Notes under the pieces: model-generated
Told to the model about the DNA's origin: nothing
The model's database searches: none
Seen by the model: the letters and a program-made list of their open reading frames with translations, nothing else
Shown here: positions 1 through 8,678 of the stretch, piece by piece
How positions within the stretch are numbered: position 1 is the first letter of the stretch
Layout of the letters: every line of letters starts with the position of its first letter
Assembly (NCBI RefSeq): GCF_000982825.1
Contig: NZ_CP011047.1
Span: 868,001-932,000, forward strand
DNA: 64,000 nt
Reading direction: 5' to 3'
Origin: Cronobacter sakazakii
GTDB lineage: Bacteria > Pseudomonadota > Gammaproteobacteria > Enterobacterales > Enterobacteriaceae
Position numbers and translations under genes: made by a program

Positions 1-787
1 AACGCTCGCCGAGCGCAATCAACTCCTCGCGCGTGATGGTCTGCTTCATGCCGCCCATCGACAACACCTTGACCAGGATCTCGGCGGATTTCTCGGCGGT
101 ATCGATAAGCCCGAACGCCTCATCAAGCGTCGGCCCGGTGCCGAAAATACCGTGATGCGGCCACAGCACCAGCGTGTGGGTTTTCATCTGCGCCGACGTG
201 GCGCTGCCGATGCCATCGGTGCCCGGCACCATCCACGGCACAATGCCGATGCCGTCCGGGAACACCACCAGGCATTCGGTGCTGCCTTCCCACAACAGGC
301 GCGTAAAGCGCGCTTCATCCAGTTCCAGCACAAAGCTCAGCGCAATCAGGTTCGTGGCGTGACAGTGCATAATCACGCGGTCCTTGCCGCCGGAGACCGC
401 TTTGCGTACCGCGTGCGACTGAAAATGCGACGCCAGCTCCGATGTCGGCAGGCCGCCGTTACTGAGCCCCCAGTGAATGTGATACGCCATACCGTCATCG
501 GTGATTTGCAGCAGCACCAGCGTGTCTGCCGGGTCGAGCTGCACGTTACGGAAAAACTTCCCGGAGCCGGTCACGAGAAACCAGCAGCCCGCGAGTTCCG
601 TGCGCGGCTGGCTCAGCTCCACGCAGCGTGGCGCAGGGTAAAACTCGTCGCGGTAAGGCTCCACGTCGGCTGCGTCAAGGCGCAGGCTCACGTTACCGCC
701 GTTACGTTCGTCCCAGCCTTTCAGCCACATATCGCTGGTGGCTTTAACCATCCCCTGAATAAACCAGGAAGAGAGAATGCGTTGCAT
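1..787 (-). CDS. rhaD: Rhamnulose-1-phosphate aldolase (3' end off window)
   Basis: This gene encodes the class II aldolase that cleaves L-rhamnulose 1-phosphate into dihydroxyacetone phosphate and L-lactaldehyde, the last step of cytoplasmic rhamnose breakdown. The reverse strand reads MQRILSSWFIQGM from the ATG at 787-785, which matches the start of E. coli RhaD. The zinc-binding HCHATNL motif is visible around 345-370. About 262 codons are present, against 274 residues in E. coli, so only about a dozen C-terminal residues lie outside the window. It is the last gene of rhaBAD, starting 9 bp after the rhaA stop. No frame disruption was seen in the parts read. Confidence 0.95.
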   Translation of the reverse strand, partial: MQRILSSWFIQGMVKATSDMWLKGWDERNGGNVSLRLDAADVEPYRDEFYPAPRCVELSQPRTELAGCWFLVTGSGKFFRNVQLDPADTLVLLQITDDGMAYHIHWGLSNGGLPTSELASHFQSHAVRKAVSGGKDRVIMHCHATNLIALSFVLELDEARFTRLLWEGSTECLVVFPDGIGIVPWMVPGTDGIGSATSAQMKTHTLVLWPHHGIFGTGPTLDEAFGLIDTAEKSAEILVKVLSMGGMKQTITREELIALGER

Positions 788-796
788 GAATGCTCC

Positions 797-2053
797 TTAG
801 CGCGTGCTTAACACATGTTGTTCATAGTGGCGGACGGCGGAGAGCCACGCGGCATCGGCTGGCGTGTCGTGGCGCTCGCAGTACATCTCCCAGACGGCCT
901 GCCACGGCAGCGATTTCTGCTCTTCGAGCAGCGCCAGACGCGCGGTGTAATCGCCTTCGAGCTCCAGCTGACGCAGTTGCGCGGTCGGCTCCAGCAGCGC
1001 GCGCAGCAGCGCTTTCTTCATATTGCGGGTGCCAATCACCCACGCCGCGATGCGGTTGATGGAGGCGTCGAAGAAATCGAGGCCGATATGCACGCGGTCA
1101 AACAGGTCATGGCGAATAATTTCGCCGGCGATGGCCTGGGTTTCGTCATCCAGCAGCACGACATGATCGCTGTCCCAGCGCACCGGGCGGCTCACGTGCA
1201 GCAGCAGGCGCGGCACGTAGAGTATTGCGGCGGAGATTTTGTCGGAGATCACTTCAGTCGGGTGGAAATGGCCAGCGTCGAGGCACAGTGCGGTCTGGCG
1301 GCTTGCGGCATAGCCCAGGTAAAACTCGTTTGAGCCGACGGTGTAGCTCTCCGCACCAATGCCGAACAGCTTGCTCTCTACCGCGTCGATGTGGTGCGCC
1401 GGGTTGAGTTTTTCGCGGATAACCTCATCCAGCGCGGCGAGCAGGCGGCGGCGCGGCGCCAGGCGGTCCACTGGCGTATCTTTCATGCCGTCCGGGATCC
1501 AGATGTTCATTACCGACGGTGTGCCGAGCTGTTCGCCAAACGACGCCGACACGCGGCGGCTCGCCTGGCAGTGCTCAATCCAGAACTGGCGAATTTCCGG
1601 GTTAGGGTGCGAGAGCGTAAAGCCGTCGGCGCTCAGCGGGTGCGAGAAGCACGACGGGTTGAAATCCAGCCCCAGCTGGCGCTCGCGCGCCCACGCCACC
1701 CAGTTTGCGAAATGTGCCGGTTTGATCTCATTGCGGGCGACCGGCGTGTCGGATTCCAGATAGATGGCGTGTAGGTTCAGGCGTTTGGGGCCGGGGATCA
1801 GGCGCAGCGCCTGGTCGAGATCGGCGCGCAGCTCTTCGGCGTTACGCGCCTTGCCCGGATAGTTGCCGGTCGCCTGAATGCCGCCGGTGAGCTGCCCCTG
1901 CGGGTTTTCAAACCCGGCCACGTCGTCGCCCTGCCAGCAGTGCATGGAAACCGGCAGGCGGTCGAGCTGGCGTAGTGCGGCTTCGGCATCGACGCCAACG
2001 GCGGCGAAGCGCTGCTTCGCCATTTCCCAGGCCTGATGAATGTGAGTGGTCAT
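797..2053 (-). CDS. rhaA: L-rhamnose isomerase
   Basis: RhaA interconverts L-rhamnose and L-rhamnulose using divalent metal ions, the first catabolic step. The 418-residue product is full length (E. coli has 419). It carries the conserved segment CLDAGHFHPTEVISDK, which contributes metal and substrate ligands in this TIM-barrel isomerase. The start overlaps the end of rhaB by 4 bp (ATGA), indicating translational coupling within rhaBAD. The order kinase, isomerase, aldolase is the same as in E. coli. Confidence 0.97.
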   Translation of the reverse strand: MTTHIHQAWEMAKQRFAAVGVDAEAALRQLDRLPVSMHCWQGDDVAGFENPQGQLTGGIQATGNYPGKARNAEELRADLDQALRLIPGPKRLNLHAIYLESDTPVARNEIKPAHFANWVAWARERQLGLDFNPSCFSHPLSADGFTLSHPNPEIRQFWIEHCQASRRVSASFGEQLGTPSVMNIWIPDGMKDTPVDRLAPRRRLLAALDEVIREKLNPAHHIDAVESKLFGIGAESYTVGSNEFYLGYAASRQTALCLDAGHFHPTEVISDKISAAILYVPRLLLHVSRPVRWDSDHVVLLDDETQAIAGEIIRHDLFDRVHIGLDFFDASINRIAAWVIGTRNMKKALLRALLEPTAQLRQLELEGDYTARLALLEEQKSLPWQAVWEMYCERHDTPADAAWLSAVRHYEQHVLSTR

Positions 2054-3522
2054 GCGTAAAGCTCCTTCCTGATTTGACGGGACGGCGATACCTGCGCCGC
2101 GTGGCGCGCTATTTCGCTGTCCGTCTGAGGGTGAAAAGGGGTCAGCGTCTGGCTGGCGGTCACAACGCGGCGAAACGCGTCGACATCGGCGATATCATCC
2201 AGCGCCATCAGCTGGCAGCCGATATTGCCGAGCGTGGAGGCCTCCACCGGGCCTGCCAGCACCGGAATGCCGCAGGCATCGGCGCAAAGCTGATTCAGCA
2301 GCGGGTTCTGGCTGCCACCGCCGACGATATGCAGCACCGTGAACGGCCGCCCGCGCAGGGCGGTGAGCTCTTCCAGCACGCGGGCATACAGCAGCGCCAG
2401 GCTGTCAAAAACACAGCGCGCCAGCTCTCCCGCGCTTTGCGGCGCAGGCTCGCCGCGCGCCAGGCAGGCGGCCTGAATTTCGCGGCTCATGTTTTCCGGG
2501 TTGATAAAGCGGTCGTCATTGGGGTTCACCACAAAGCGGCAGGGCGCAAGCGCGCGCGCCTCGTCGATAAGGGCGGGCAGGTCGGTAATCTGCTGCTCCT
2601 GGCAGACGCGCTGCAACAGCCACAGCCCCATGATGTTTTTCAGCACCCGGTAACGCCCTTCGGCACCGCCTTCGTTGGTGATATTGGCCGCGAGCGCGCG
2701 GTCATCGGTGTACGGCGTTTTGCTCTCAAAACCCATCAGCGACCAGGTGCCGGAGGAAAGGTACGCCGCGTCCGGCGTCGCCAGCGGCGCGGCGATCACC
2801 GCGCTGGCGGTGTCGTGCGTCGCCACAGAAACCACCGGCACTTCGACGCCCTGCGCGCTGCGCCAGTGGCCGATCACGTTGCCCGGATGCGTCGGCGCGC
2901 CGAGCCAGTGGTGCGGCACGCCCGCCCAGTCGAGCAGCGTCTCGTCCCAGTTATCGGTATTGATATTGATAAGCTGCGTGGTGGTGGCGTTGGTGTAATC
3001 CCAGTTCAGCGCGCCCGTAAGCCGGTAGCAGAGGTAATCCGGGATGAGCAGCGCATGCGCCACGCGGCCAACCAGCTCCGGCTGCTGCTCTACCAGCGCC
3101 CGAAACTGATACAGCGTGTTAAACGGCAGGAACTGAATGCCGGTGCGGCGGTAAATCGCCTCACGGCCCATTTGCTGCTCCGCGCGGGCCATGAGGCCGT
3201 CGGTGCGGCTGTCGCGATACGACACCGGCAGGCCGACGCGCTCGCCGCGCGCATCCAGCAACACATAATCGACGCCCCAGGTGTCGATGCCGATGCTGTC
3301 GATAGCGACGCCGCGCGCGCAGGCTTTCTCCAGCCCCGTGCGCACTTCACGCTCCAGCGCATCCACATCCCAGGTGTCGAAGCCGTCCACGCGGCGCAGG
3401 CCGTTGGCGAAACGGTGGATTTCCTCAAGCGTCAGGCGCTGTCCGTGGCTGTCGTAGCGGGCCAGCATCACGCGGCCGCTGGACGCCCCCAGATCGACCG
3501 CGACGCTATGGCGAATAGTCAT
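2050..3522 (-). CDS. rhaB: Rhamnulokinase
   Basis: RhaB phosphorylates L-rhamnulose at O1 with ATP. The 490-residue protein is an FGGY-family kinase of normal length (E. coli 489). The N-terminal phosphate-binding segment VDLGASSGRVML and the C-terminal adenosine-site segment GGGSQNPLLNQLCAD are intact. It is the first gene of rhaBAD and is divergent from rhaS across a 301-bp regulatory gap that contains a good CRP site. Induction by RhaS plus CRP is expected from the E. coli paradigm. Confidence 0.97.
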   Translation of the reverse strand: MTIRHSVAVDLGASSGRVMLARYDSHGQRLTLEEIHRFANGLRRVDGFDTWDVDALEREVRTGLEKACARGVAIDSIGIDTWGVDYVLLDARGERVGLPVSYRDSRTDGLMARAEQQMGREAIYRRTGIQFLPFNTLYQFRALVEQQPELVGRVAHALLIPDYLCYRLTGALNWDYTNATTTQLININTDNWDETLLDWAGVPHHWLGAPTHPGNVIGHWRSAQGVEVPVVSVATHDTASAVIAAPLATPDAAYLSSGTWSLMGFESKTPYTDDRALAANITNEGGAEGRYRVLKNIMGLWLLQRVCQEQQITDLPALIDEARALAPCRFVVNPNDDRFINPENMSREIQAACLARGEPAPQSAGELARCVFDSLALLYARVLEELTALRGRPFTVLHIVGGGSQNPLLNQLCADACGIPVLAGPVEASTLGNIGCQLMALDDIADVDAFRRVVTASQTLTPFHPQTDSEIARHAAQVSPSRQIRKELYA

Positions 3523-3823
3523 GGTTGGGGTCCTTGTTGGAATCTCTGACGCCAGTCTAGGGAGCGGCGCGGCGGCGCACCTTCACTCCACGGACAGTGC
3601 GTTAAACGCGCTGGCAAGGAGGCAAAGATGAACGTGAGGGAGTTCACAAAATGGCGTCTGGCCGCCTGGCTGGCCGGGGTGTGAGCCGCGCCGCATTTCC
3701 AGAAATTTCACGGTGTTTCTTAAAAAACCGACAGGCTTTGCGCGTTTTGGCGTCGAAAATTTAAGGTGTCAGTGAGAACCGTTATCTACTATCAGGCAGG
3801 TTTCACAGAATGCGGGGGCAATG
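3523..3823. promoter_or_regulatory. rhaB-rhaS divergent regulatory region
   Basis: The 301-bp gap between divergent rhaB and rhaS contains no gene. In E. coli this interval holds the rhaBAD and rhaSR promoters with RhaS, RhaR and CRP sites. Only the CRP site could be recognised here with confidence. The RhaS and RhaR half-sites were not confidently aligned. Confidence 0.75.
3631..3650. promoter_or_regulatory. CRP binding site of the rha region
   Basis: The sequence CGTGA-N6-TCACA (3633-3648) differs from the CRP consensus TGTGA-N6-TCACA at one position. It lies about 110 bp upstream of rhaB and 175 bp upstream of rhaS. This fits cAMP-CRP activation of both divergent operons, as known in E. 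coli. Confidence 0.7.
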
Positions 3824-4660
3824 ATGACGGTACTACAGAGCGTTGATTTTTTCCCATCCGGCGCAGCGTCGGTGACCATTGAACCGCGTCTTCCGCAGGC
3901 GGCTTTTCCTGAGCATCATCATGATTTTTATGAGATTGTCATCGTTGAGCACGGCACCGGCACGCATGTGTTTAATGGTCAGCCGTATACGCTCAGCGGC
4001 GGCTCCGTCTGCTTTGTGCGCGACCACGATCGTCATCTCTACGAGCACACCGAAAACCTCTGCCTGACCAATGTGCTGTATCGCTCGCCGCAGGCGTTCA
4101 GTTTCCTGTCGGGGCTTGAAAAGCTTCTGCCGCAGGAGCAGGACGGTCACTATCCGTCGCACTGGCGCGTCAGCCAGCAGACGCTGCATCAGGCCCGCCC
4201 GCTGGTCGGACAACTGGAAGCGCTGCGAGAAAGCAGCGACGTCCACGCCATCGCCAGCATGGAGATGCTCTTTATGCAACTGCTGATTTTGCTGCGTAGC
4301 GGCGCGCATGCGCAGGGCGACGGCCGCCCTGATGAACGGCTGAACCAGCTTATCGCCTGGCTTGAGGAACATTACGCGGAAGAGATTTGCTGGGAGCAGC
4401 TCGCCGACCATCACCGGCTGTCGCTGCGCACGCTGCACCGCCAGCTTAAGCAGCGCACCGGGCTGACGCCGCAGCGCTACCTTAACCGTCTGCGCCTGAT
4501 GAAAGCGCGCTATCTGTTGCGCCACAGCGAAGAGAGCGTCACGGATATCGCCTATCAGTGCGGCTTTGGCGACAGCAACCACTTCTCCACGCTCTTCCGG
4601 CGCGAGTTTTCGTGGTCGCCGCGCGATATTCGCCAGGGGCGCGACGGGCAAACCCAGTAA
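3824..4660 (+). CDS. rhaS: Rhamnose operon activator RhaS (AraC family)
   Basis: RhaS is the L-rhamnose-responsive activator of rhaBAD and rhaT. The 278-residue protein has an N-terminal cupin sensor domain (FPEHHHDFYEIVIVEHG) and a C-terminal pair of helix-turn-helix motifs ending SNHFSTLFRREFSWSPRDIR. There are two adjacent ATG codons at 3821 and 3824. The second was chosen because it gives the E. coli N-terminus MTVL and sits 5 bp after the GGGGG at 3814-3818. rhaR follows 71 bp downstream, as in the rhaSR operon. Confidence 0.95.
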   Translation: MTVLQSVDFFPSGAASVTIEPRLPQAAFPEHHHDFYEIVIVEHGTGTHVFNGQPYTLSGGSVCFVRDHDRHLYEHTENLCLTNVLYRSPQAFSFLSGLEKLLPQEQDGHYPSHWRVSQQTLHQARPLVGQLEALRESSDVHAIASMEMLFMQLLILLRSGAHAQGDGRPDERLNQLIAWLEEHYAEEICWEQLADHHRLSLRTLHRQLKQRTGLTPQRYLNRLRLMKARYLLRHSEESVTDIAYQCGFGDSNHFSTLFRREFSWSPRDIRQGRDGQTQ

Positions 4661-4731
4661 CGCGAAGGAAATCACCGTTTTCCGCGGCGAAAAAACGCAT
4701 ACTTTGCAGCCATTTGCCCCGGAGATACGCT

Positions 4732-5583
4732 GTGGCCTCTCAGTTAGTGCTCAGGAAAGCGGATTTCTTCGCGACACCCACCCAGCCGGTCGTCGTGGCT
4801 GACCGCTACCCGCAAAACGTTTTTGCCGAGCATACCCACGAGTTCTGCGAACTGGTGCTGGTGTGGCGCGGCAACGGGCTGCATGTGCTGAATGACAGGC
4901 CTTACCGCATCACCTGCGGCGATCTCTTTTATATCCGCGCCGAAGACCGCCACAGCTACCAGTCGGTTAACGATCTGGTGCTACATAACATCATCTACTG
5001 CCCCGAACGCCTGCAACTGAACGTCAACTGGCGCGATCTGCTGGAAAACCCGCGCGGCGTGAACGGCGACCCGCGCTGGCGGCTCAGCAGTCAGGGCATG
5101 GTGCAGGCGCGCCAGGTGATTGACCAGCTTGAGCATGAAAGCCCGAAGCAAGACGCGCTCTCGCACTGCCTTGCCGAAAGCCTCTTTTTACAGCTGGCGA
5201 TTACGCTTCGCCGTCATCGTTACCAGCCATCGGGCGGTACGGGGCCGGGCGAGGGAGAAACGCTGGATCTGCTGATGGCCGCGCTCGGCAACAGCCTCGA
5301 CGTGCCGTTCGATTTACAGCACTTTTGCAGTCATTATCAGATTGCCGAACGTCCGCTGCGCCAGCTGTTCCGCCAGCAGACGGGCATGACCATCAGCCAG
5401 TACCTGCGCCAGTTACGCATTTGCCAGGCGCAGTATCTGCTGCGCCACTCCTCGTTGCTGATAAGCGAAATCGCCGCGCGCTGCGGCTTTGAAGACAGTA
5501 ACTATTTCTCGGTGGTGTTTACCCGTGAAACGGGCGTGACGCCACGGGTGTGGCGTCAGCAGTGGGGTGCGATGGCCGGTTAG
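4732..5583 (+). CDS. rhaR: Rhamnose operon activator RhaR (AraC family)
   Basis: RhaR responds to L-rhamnose and activates rhaSR. The cupin part contains FAEHTHEFCELVLVWRGNGLH and the C-terminus has the double helix-turn-helix with SNYFSVVFTRETG. A longer in-frame reading goes back to 4558, but that would overlap rhaS. The GTG at 4732, preceded by GGAG, gives 283 residues beginning VASQLVLRKADFF, matching the accepted short form of E. coli RhaR (282). The stop codon overlaps the convergent rhaT stop by 4 bp. Confidence 0.92.
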   Translation: MASQLVLRKADFFATPTQPVVVADRYPQNVFAEHTHEFCELVLVWRGNGLHVLNDRPYRITCGDLFYIRAEDRHSYQSVNDLVLHNIIYCPERLQLNVNWRDLLENPRGVNGDPRWRLSSQGMVQARQVIDQLEHESPKQDALSHCLAESLFLQLAITLRRHRYQPSGGTGPGEGETLDLLMAALGNSLDVPFDLQHFCSHYQIAERPLRQLFRQQTGMTISQYLRQLRICQAQYLLRHSSLLISEIAARCGFEDSNYFSVVFTRETGVTPRVWRQQWGAMAG

Positions 5584-6617
5584 TTGGTCGCCATGCCCAG
5601 CCCGACGATATTCGCCGCCACGATAATCACCACGCAGCCCAGGCTCAGCACGCTGACCGGGCGACGCCCGGCGGCTTTCCACTCGCGCAGCAGCAGCCCG
5701 ACGATGCCGCCGCACAGCACGTAAAAACTCATGTGCAGCATCCAGCTGATGTAGTCGTACTGCGCCGGGATGCGCGCATGGCCCCAGGCGTAGAAAAAGA
5801 ACTGCAAATACCACATCAGCCCGCCGAGCGCCGAGAGCAGCACGTTGCTGATAAGCAGCGGTTTCGCCAGCGAGAAATCGGCTTTAATCGACAGGTTTTT
5901 CACCTTCGCGAGGCGGATAAAGCAGAAGCCGAGGTTAATCAGCGCGCCGCCGCCCATGATAACGACATAGCTTGGCAGCGCGACGTAGAGCGGATCGACG
6001 CCCAGCGCGGCGGCGGCTTCATGCATCGGCTTCGCGGCGTCCATCGCAAACGACATGCCGGCGGAGAACACGCCGCACAGCACCGCCAGCACCAGCCCTT
6101 TCTTCAGGTTAAACTCTTCGGCTTTGATGCCCATCTGGCGCTCTTTCAGCTGGCCTGCGCGTGTGACAATGGCGACGCCAACGAGCGCGACGAACACGCC
6201 AAGCAGCGTCATCCGCCCGCCCGCGGTGCCGACAAGCACATCGAATTTGCCGTTCAGCAGCGGCGTCATCAGCGTACCGACAATCAGCGTAATACCAATC
6301 GCGATACCGATGCCCATCGACATACCGAGATAGCGCATGGTCAGGCCGTAGTTAATGTTGCCGATGCCCCACATCGCGCCGAACAGAAACACCGGCAGCA
6401 GTGTGGCGGCGCTGAACGAGCGGTAGTAGGCCCAGAAATCGGGCAGCAGCAGCGCGCTGACCACCCAGGGTAAAATCAGCCAGGACACCACGCCGCCCAC
6501 TGACCACATGGTCTCCCAGGACCAGTGCCGTACCTTCTTAAACGGCGCATAAAAGCAGGCGGCGCTCGCCGCGCCAATCAAGTGCCACAGTATGCCCATG
6601 GTTATTGCGTTACTCAT
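5580..6617 (-). CDS. rhaT: L-rhamnose/proton symporter
   Basis: RhaT is the inner-membrane transporter that brings in L-rhamnose with protons. The product has 345 residues (E. coli 344), is almost entirely hydrophobic helices (about ten) and begins MSNAITMGILWHLIGAASAACFYAPFKKV, with the charged loop KERQMGIKAEEFNLKKG in the middle. It is convergent with rhaR. Its promoter lies in the gap before sodA. Confidence 0.95.
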   Translation of the reverse strand: MSNAITMGILWHLIGAASAACFYAPFKKVRHWSWETMWSVGGVVSWLILPWVVSALLLPDFWAYYRSFSAATLLPVFLFGAMWGIGNINYGLTMRYLGMSMGIGIAIGITLIVGTLMTPLLNGKFDVLVGTAGGRMTLLGVFVALVGVAIVTRAGQLKERQMGIKAEEFNLKKGLVLAVLCGVFSAGMSFAMDAAKPMHEAAAALGVDPLYVALPSYVVIMGGGALINLGFCFIRLAKVKNLSIKADFSLAKPLLISNVLLSALGGLMWYLQFFFYAWGHARIPAQYDYISWMLHMSFYVLCGGIVGLLLREWKAAGRRPVSVLSLGCVVIIVAANIVGLGMATN

Positions 6618-6989
6618 GCTGTCGTCCTCGTTTCCGTCATAGCACCAGACAGGAGCGAAAGCCGCCCCCTAACCGAATCGAGTCTATTGAGGCGCTCACG
6701 CTTTCACCTTCGGGGCGCTGCCGCGAAGCGTTAACGGGTGGCAAAAAACAGCGAGTAAGCCGAACGGGGATCACACTTTATGGTGAATTCAGACGATGCC
6801 TAAGCGTTGGAAATATGTGCGAAAAACGGCGCAGGGTGTCCATTTTTGGCTAATATTGCGTTAAGTTATAACCATATAAAAACTGCGGCATTGATAAACA
6901 TTTTCAATATCATTTAATTAACTATAATGAACCCACTGCTTACGCGGCGTTAACACCTATGCCGCCCGACAATAATGGAGATGATGAAT
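6618..6989. promoter_or_regulatory. rhaT-sodA divergent intergenic region
   Basis: This 372-bp gap contains the divergent promoters of rhaT and sodA and no credible gene. The half near sodA is AT-rich and contains the Fur-box-like site listed separately. The SoxS, ArcA and RhaS sites known in E. coli were not aligned here. Confidence 0.6.
6893..6911. promoter_or_regulatory. Fur-box-like operator of sodA
   Basis: GATAAACATTTTCAATATC matches the 19-bp Fur consensus at 14 positions by eye. It lies 79 bp upstream of the sodA ATG. In E. coli sodA is repressed by Fur, so an iron-responsive operator is expected in this place. Confidence 0.65.
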
Positions 6990-7610
6990 ATGAGTTACAC
7001 ACTGCCATCCCTGCCGTACGCATACGACGCCCTGGAACCGCATTTCGACAAGCAGACGATGGAAATCCATCACACCAAACACCACCAGACCTACGTCAAC
7101 AACGCTAACGCGGCGCTGGAAAGCCTGCCGGAGCTGGCGAATCTGCCGGTTGAAGAGCTGATCACCAAACTGGATCAGGTTCCGGCTGACAAGAAAACCG
7201 TTCTGCGTAACAACGCGGGCGGCCACGCGAACCACAGCCTGTTCTGGAAAGGCCTGAAAAAAGGCACCACCCTGCAGGGCGACCTGAAAGCGGCTATCGA
7301 GCGCGATTTCGGCTCCGTTGAGAAATTCAAAGAAGAGTTCGAGAAAGCAGCAGCGACCCGTTTCGGCTCTGGCTGGGCGTGGCTGGTGCTGAAAGGCGAC
7401 AAACTGGCTGTTGTTTCCACCGCAAACCAGGATTCCCCGCTGATGGGCGAAGCTATCTCCGGCGCTTCCGGCTACCCGATCCTGGGCCTGGACGTGTGGG
7501 AGCACGCGTACTACCTGAAATTCCAGAACCGCCGTCCGGACTACATCAAAGAGTTCTGGAACGTGGTTAACTGGGACGAAGCCGCAGCGCGTTTCGCTTC
7601 TCAGAAATAA
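6990..7610 (+). CDS. sodA: Manganese superoxide dismutase
   Basis: SodA converts superoxide to hydrogen peroxide and oxygen in the cytoplasm. The 206-residue sequence is nearly identical to E. coli SodA, with metal-ligand segments HHTKHHQTYVNN, GGHANHSLFW and LDVWEHAYYL. An upstream in-frame ATG at 6975 exists, but the ATG at 6990 has GGAG 9 bp before it and gives the exact family N-terminus MSYTLPSLPYAYD. A strong intrinsic terminator follows 18 bp after the stop. Confidence 0.98.
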   Translation: MSYTLPSLPYAYDALEPHFDKQTMEIHHTKHHQTYVNNANAALESLPELANLPVEELITKLDQVPADKKTVLRNNAGGHANHSLFWKGLKKGTTLQGDLKAAIERDFGSVEKFKEEFEKAAATRFGSGWAWLVLKGDKLAVVSTANQDSPLMGEAISGASGYPILGLDVWEHAYYLKFQNRRPDYIKEFWNVVNWDEAAARFASQK

Positions 7611-7628
7611 GGTTGCAACCTGACCTGT

Positions 7629-7658
7629 AAAAAGCGAGCCTGATGGCTCGCTTTTTTT
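7629..7658 (+). terminator. Rho-independent terminator of sodA
   Basis: The stem AAGCGAGCC / GGCTCGCTT with loop TGAT is followed by a run of seven T, just downstream of the sodA stop codon. Confidence 0.9.
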
Positions 7659-7680
7659 ATATCCGCAAAAGGAGGCGCGT

Positions 7681-8358
7681 ATGTATTTCCCGGTGCAGGT
7701 GTATCTCGGCAAAATCCGCGACTATGAAGGCAGCAGGCCCAGCGCCATCGGCAAAGTGCAGGTGGAGGGCGAGTTGTCACTTACCCGCCGCGGGCTGGTT
7801 GGCGATCAGCAGGCGGAGAAGAAAATTCACGGCGGGGCGGACCGCGCGCTGTGCCACTACCCGCGCGAGCATTATGCCGTCTGGGCGCGTGAATACCCGG
7901 AACAGGCGGAGTGGTTCGCGCCGCCCGCATTTGGCGAGAATCTCTCAACGCTGGGGCTTACGGAAGAGAACGCGTTTATCGGCGATATCTTTCGCTGGGG
8001 CGAGGCGCTGATACAGATCACCCAGCCGCGTTCGCCGTGCTTTAAGGTTAATTTTCACTCGGGGATTAGCGAGCTTTCCGGCCGGATGCAGGATACCGCG
8101 CGCTGCGGCTGGCTCTACCGGGTGATCGGCGAGGGAAAGGTGTTTAGCGACGCGCCGCTGGAGCTGGTGTCGCGGGTGAGCGCCATTTCCGTGCGCGAGG
8201 CCGCCGCGATTGCGTGGCATACGCCATTCGATGACGAGCAGTATCATCGGCTCCTGAGCGCAGGCGGGCTTTCCGCCAGTTGGGCGAAAACGCTGCAAAA
8301 CCGGCGTCTTAACGGGAAGATCGAGAGTTTTTCGCGCAGGTTGTGGGGTAGAGGGTAG
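7681..8358 (+). CDS. yiiM: MOSC-domain protein YiiM (6-N-hydroxylaminopurine resistance)
   Basis: YiiM is a molybdenum-cofactor enzyme of the MOSC family linked in E. coli to detoxifying hydroxylated base analogues. The 225 residues (E. coli 224) include KKIHGGADRALCHYPREHY, FGENLSTLGLTEENAFIGD and the likely cofactor-binding cysteine in RSPCFKVNFHSG. The start follows the AGGAGG at 7670-7675. It directly follows sodA; the E. coli neighbours kdgT and cpxA are absent. Confidence 0.93.
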   Translation: MYFPVQVYLGKIRDYEGSRPSAIGKVQVEGELSLTRRGLVGDQQAEKKIHGGADRALCHYPREHYAVWAREYPEQAEWFAPPAFGENLSTLGLTEENAFIGDIFRWGEALIQITQPRSPCFKVNFHSGISELSGRMQDTARCGWLYRVIGEGKVFSDAPLELVSRVSAISVREAAAIAWHTPFDDEQYHRLLSAGGLSASWAKTLQNRRLNGKIESFSRRLWGRG

Positions 8359-8380
8359 TAGGCGGGTTATCCGAAAATCG

Positions 8381-8571
8381 TTGGTGGGTGCGCTTCGCTT
8401 ACCCACCCTACGGGAAAATGGGGCGGCGTTTGTTGGTGGGTGTGCTTTGCTTACCCACCCTGCGGGAAATGGGGCGGCGTTTGTTGGTGGGTGCGCTTTG
8501 CTTACCCACCCTACGGGCAGTGGGGCGGCGTTTGTTGGTGGGTGCGCTTCGCTTACCTATCCTGGGGAAAC
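8381..8571. repeat. Four tandem copies of a REP-like palindrome unit
   Basis: A unit of 51-52 bp occurs four times, with palindromes starting at 8383, 8435, 8486 and 8537. Each palindrome has arms GGTGGGT and ACCCACC around a GCGCTTCGCTT-like core, followed by a conserved spacer ending GGGGCGGCGTTTG. The fourth copy has a decayed right arm (ACCTATCC). The copies differ by single substitutions, so they have diverged slightly since duplication. Confidence 0.9.
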
Positions 8572-8602
8572 ACGTCTCTATGCGTTATAGGGCGCGTGGT
8601 AA

Positions 8603-8627
8603 GGCGGGTAAGCGCAGCGCACCCGCC
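8603..8627. repeat. Inverted REP-like palindrome near the end of lldD
   Basis: Arms GGCGGGT and ACCCGCC flank AAGCGCAGCGC. It is the same element family as the array at 8381-8571 in the opposite orientation. It lies 52 bp beyond the lldD stop, where it could protect or end the lld mRNA. Confidence 0.75.
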
Positions 8628-8678
8628 GTCGTCATTTACCCGTCACGACTTACCCCGCCACCCTCACATCATCAACAT

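Larger units (their letters stand above)
8359..8678. other. yiiM-lldD convergent gap filled with repeats
   Basis: This 320-bp gap lies between the convergent ends of yiiM and lldD. It contains the tandem REP-like array and a further inverted copy, both listed separately. Short readings across it are repeat translations and are not supported as genes. One or more of these palindromes may stop transcription from both sides. Confidence 0.7.

Noticed and set aside
1975..3549. Plus-strand open reading of 524 codons opposite rhaB
   Set aside because: Antisense of a clearly identified full-length kinase gene; no recognisable protein or ribosome binding site.
4558..4731. Extended RhaR start inside rhaS
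   Set aside because: The extension translates the end of rhaS in another frame. The GTG at 4732 matches the accepted RhaR N-terminus and has a ribosome binding site.
8381..8571. CRISPR array
   Set aside because: The repeat units are directly adjacent palindromes with near-identical spacers, so there are no unique spacers. It is a REP-type tandem array.
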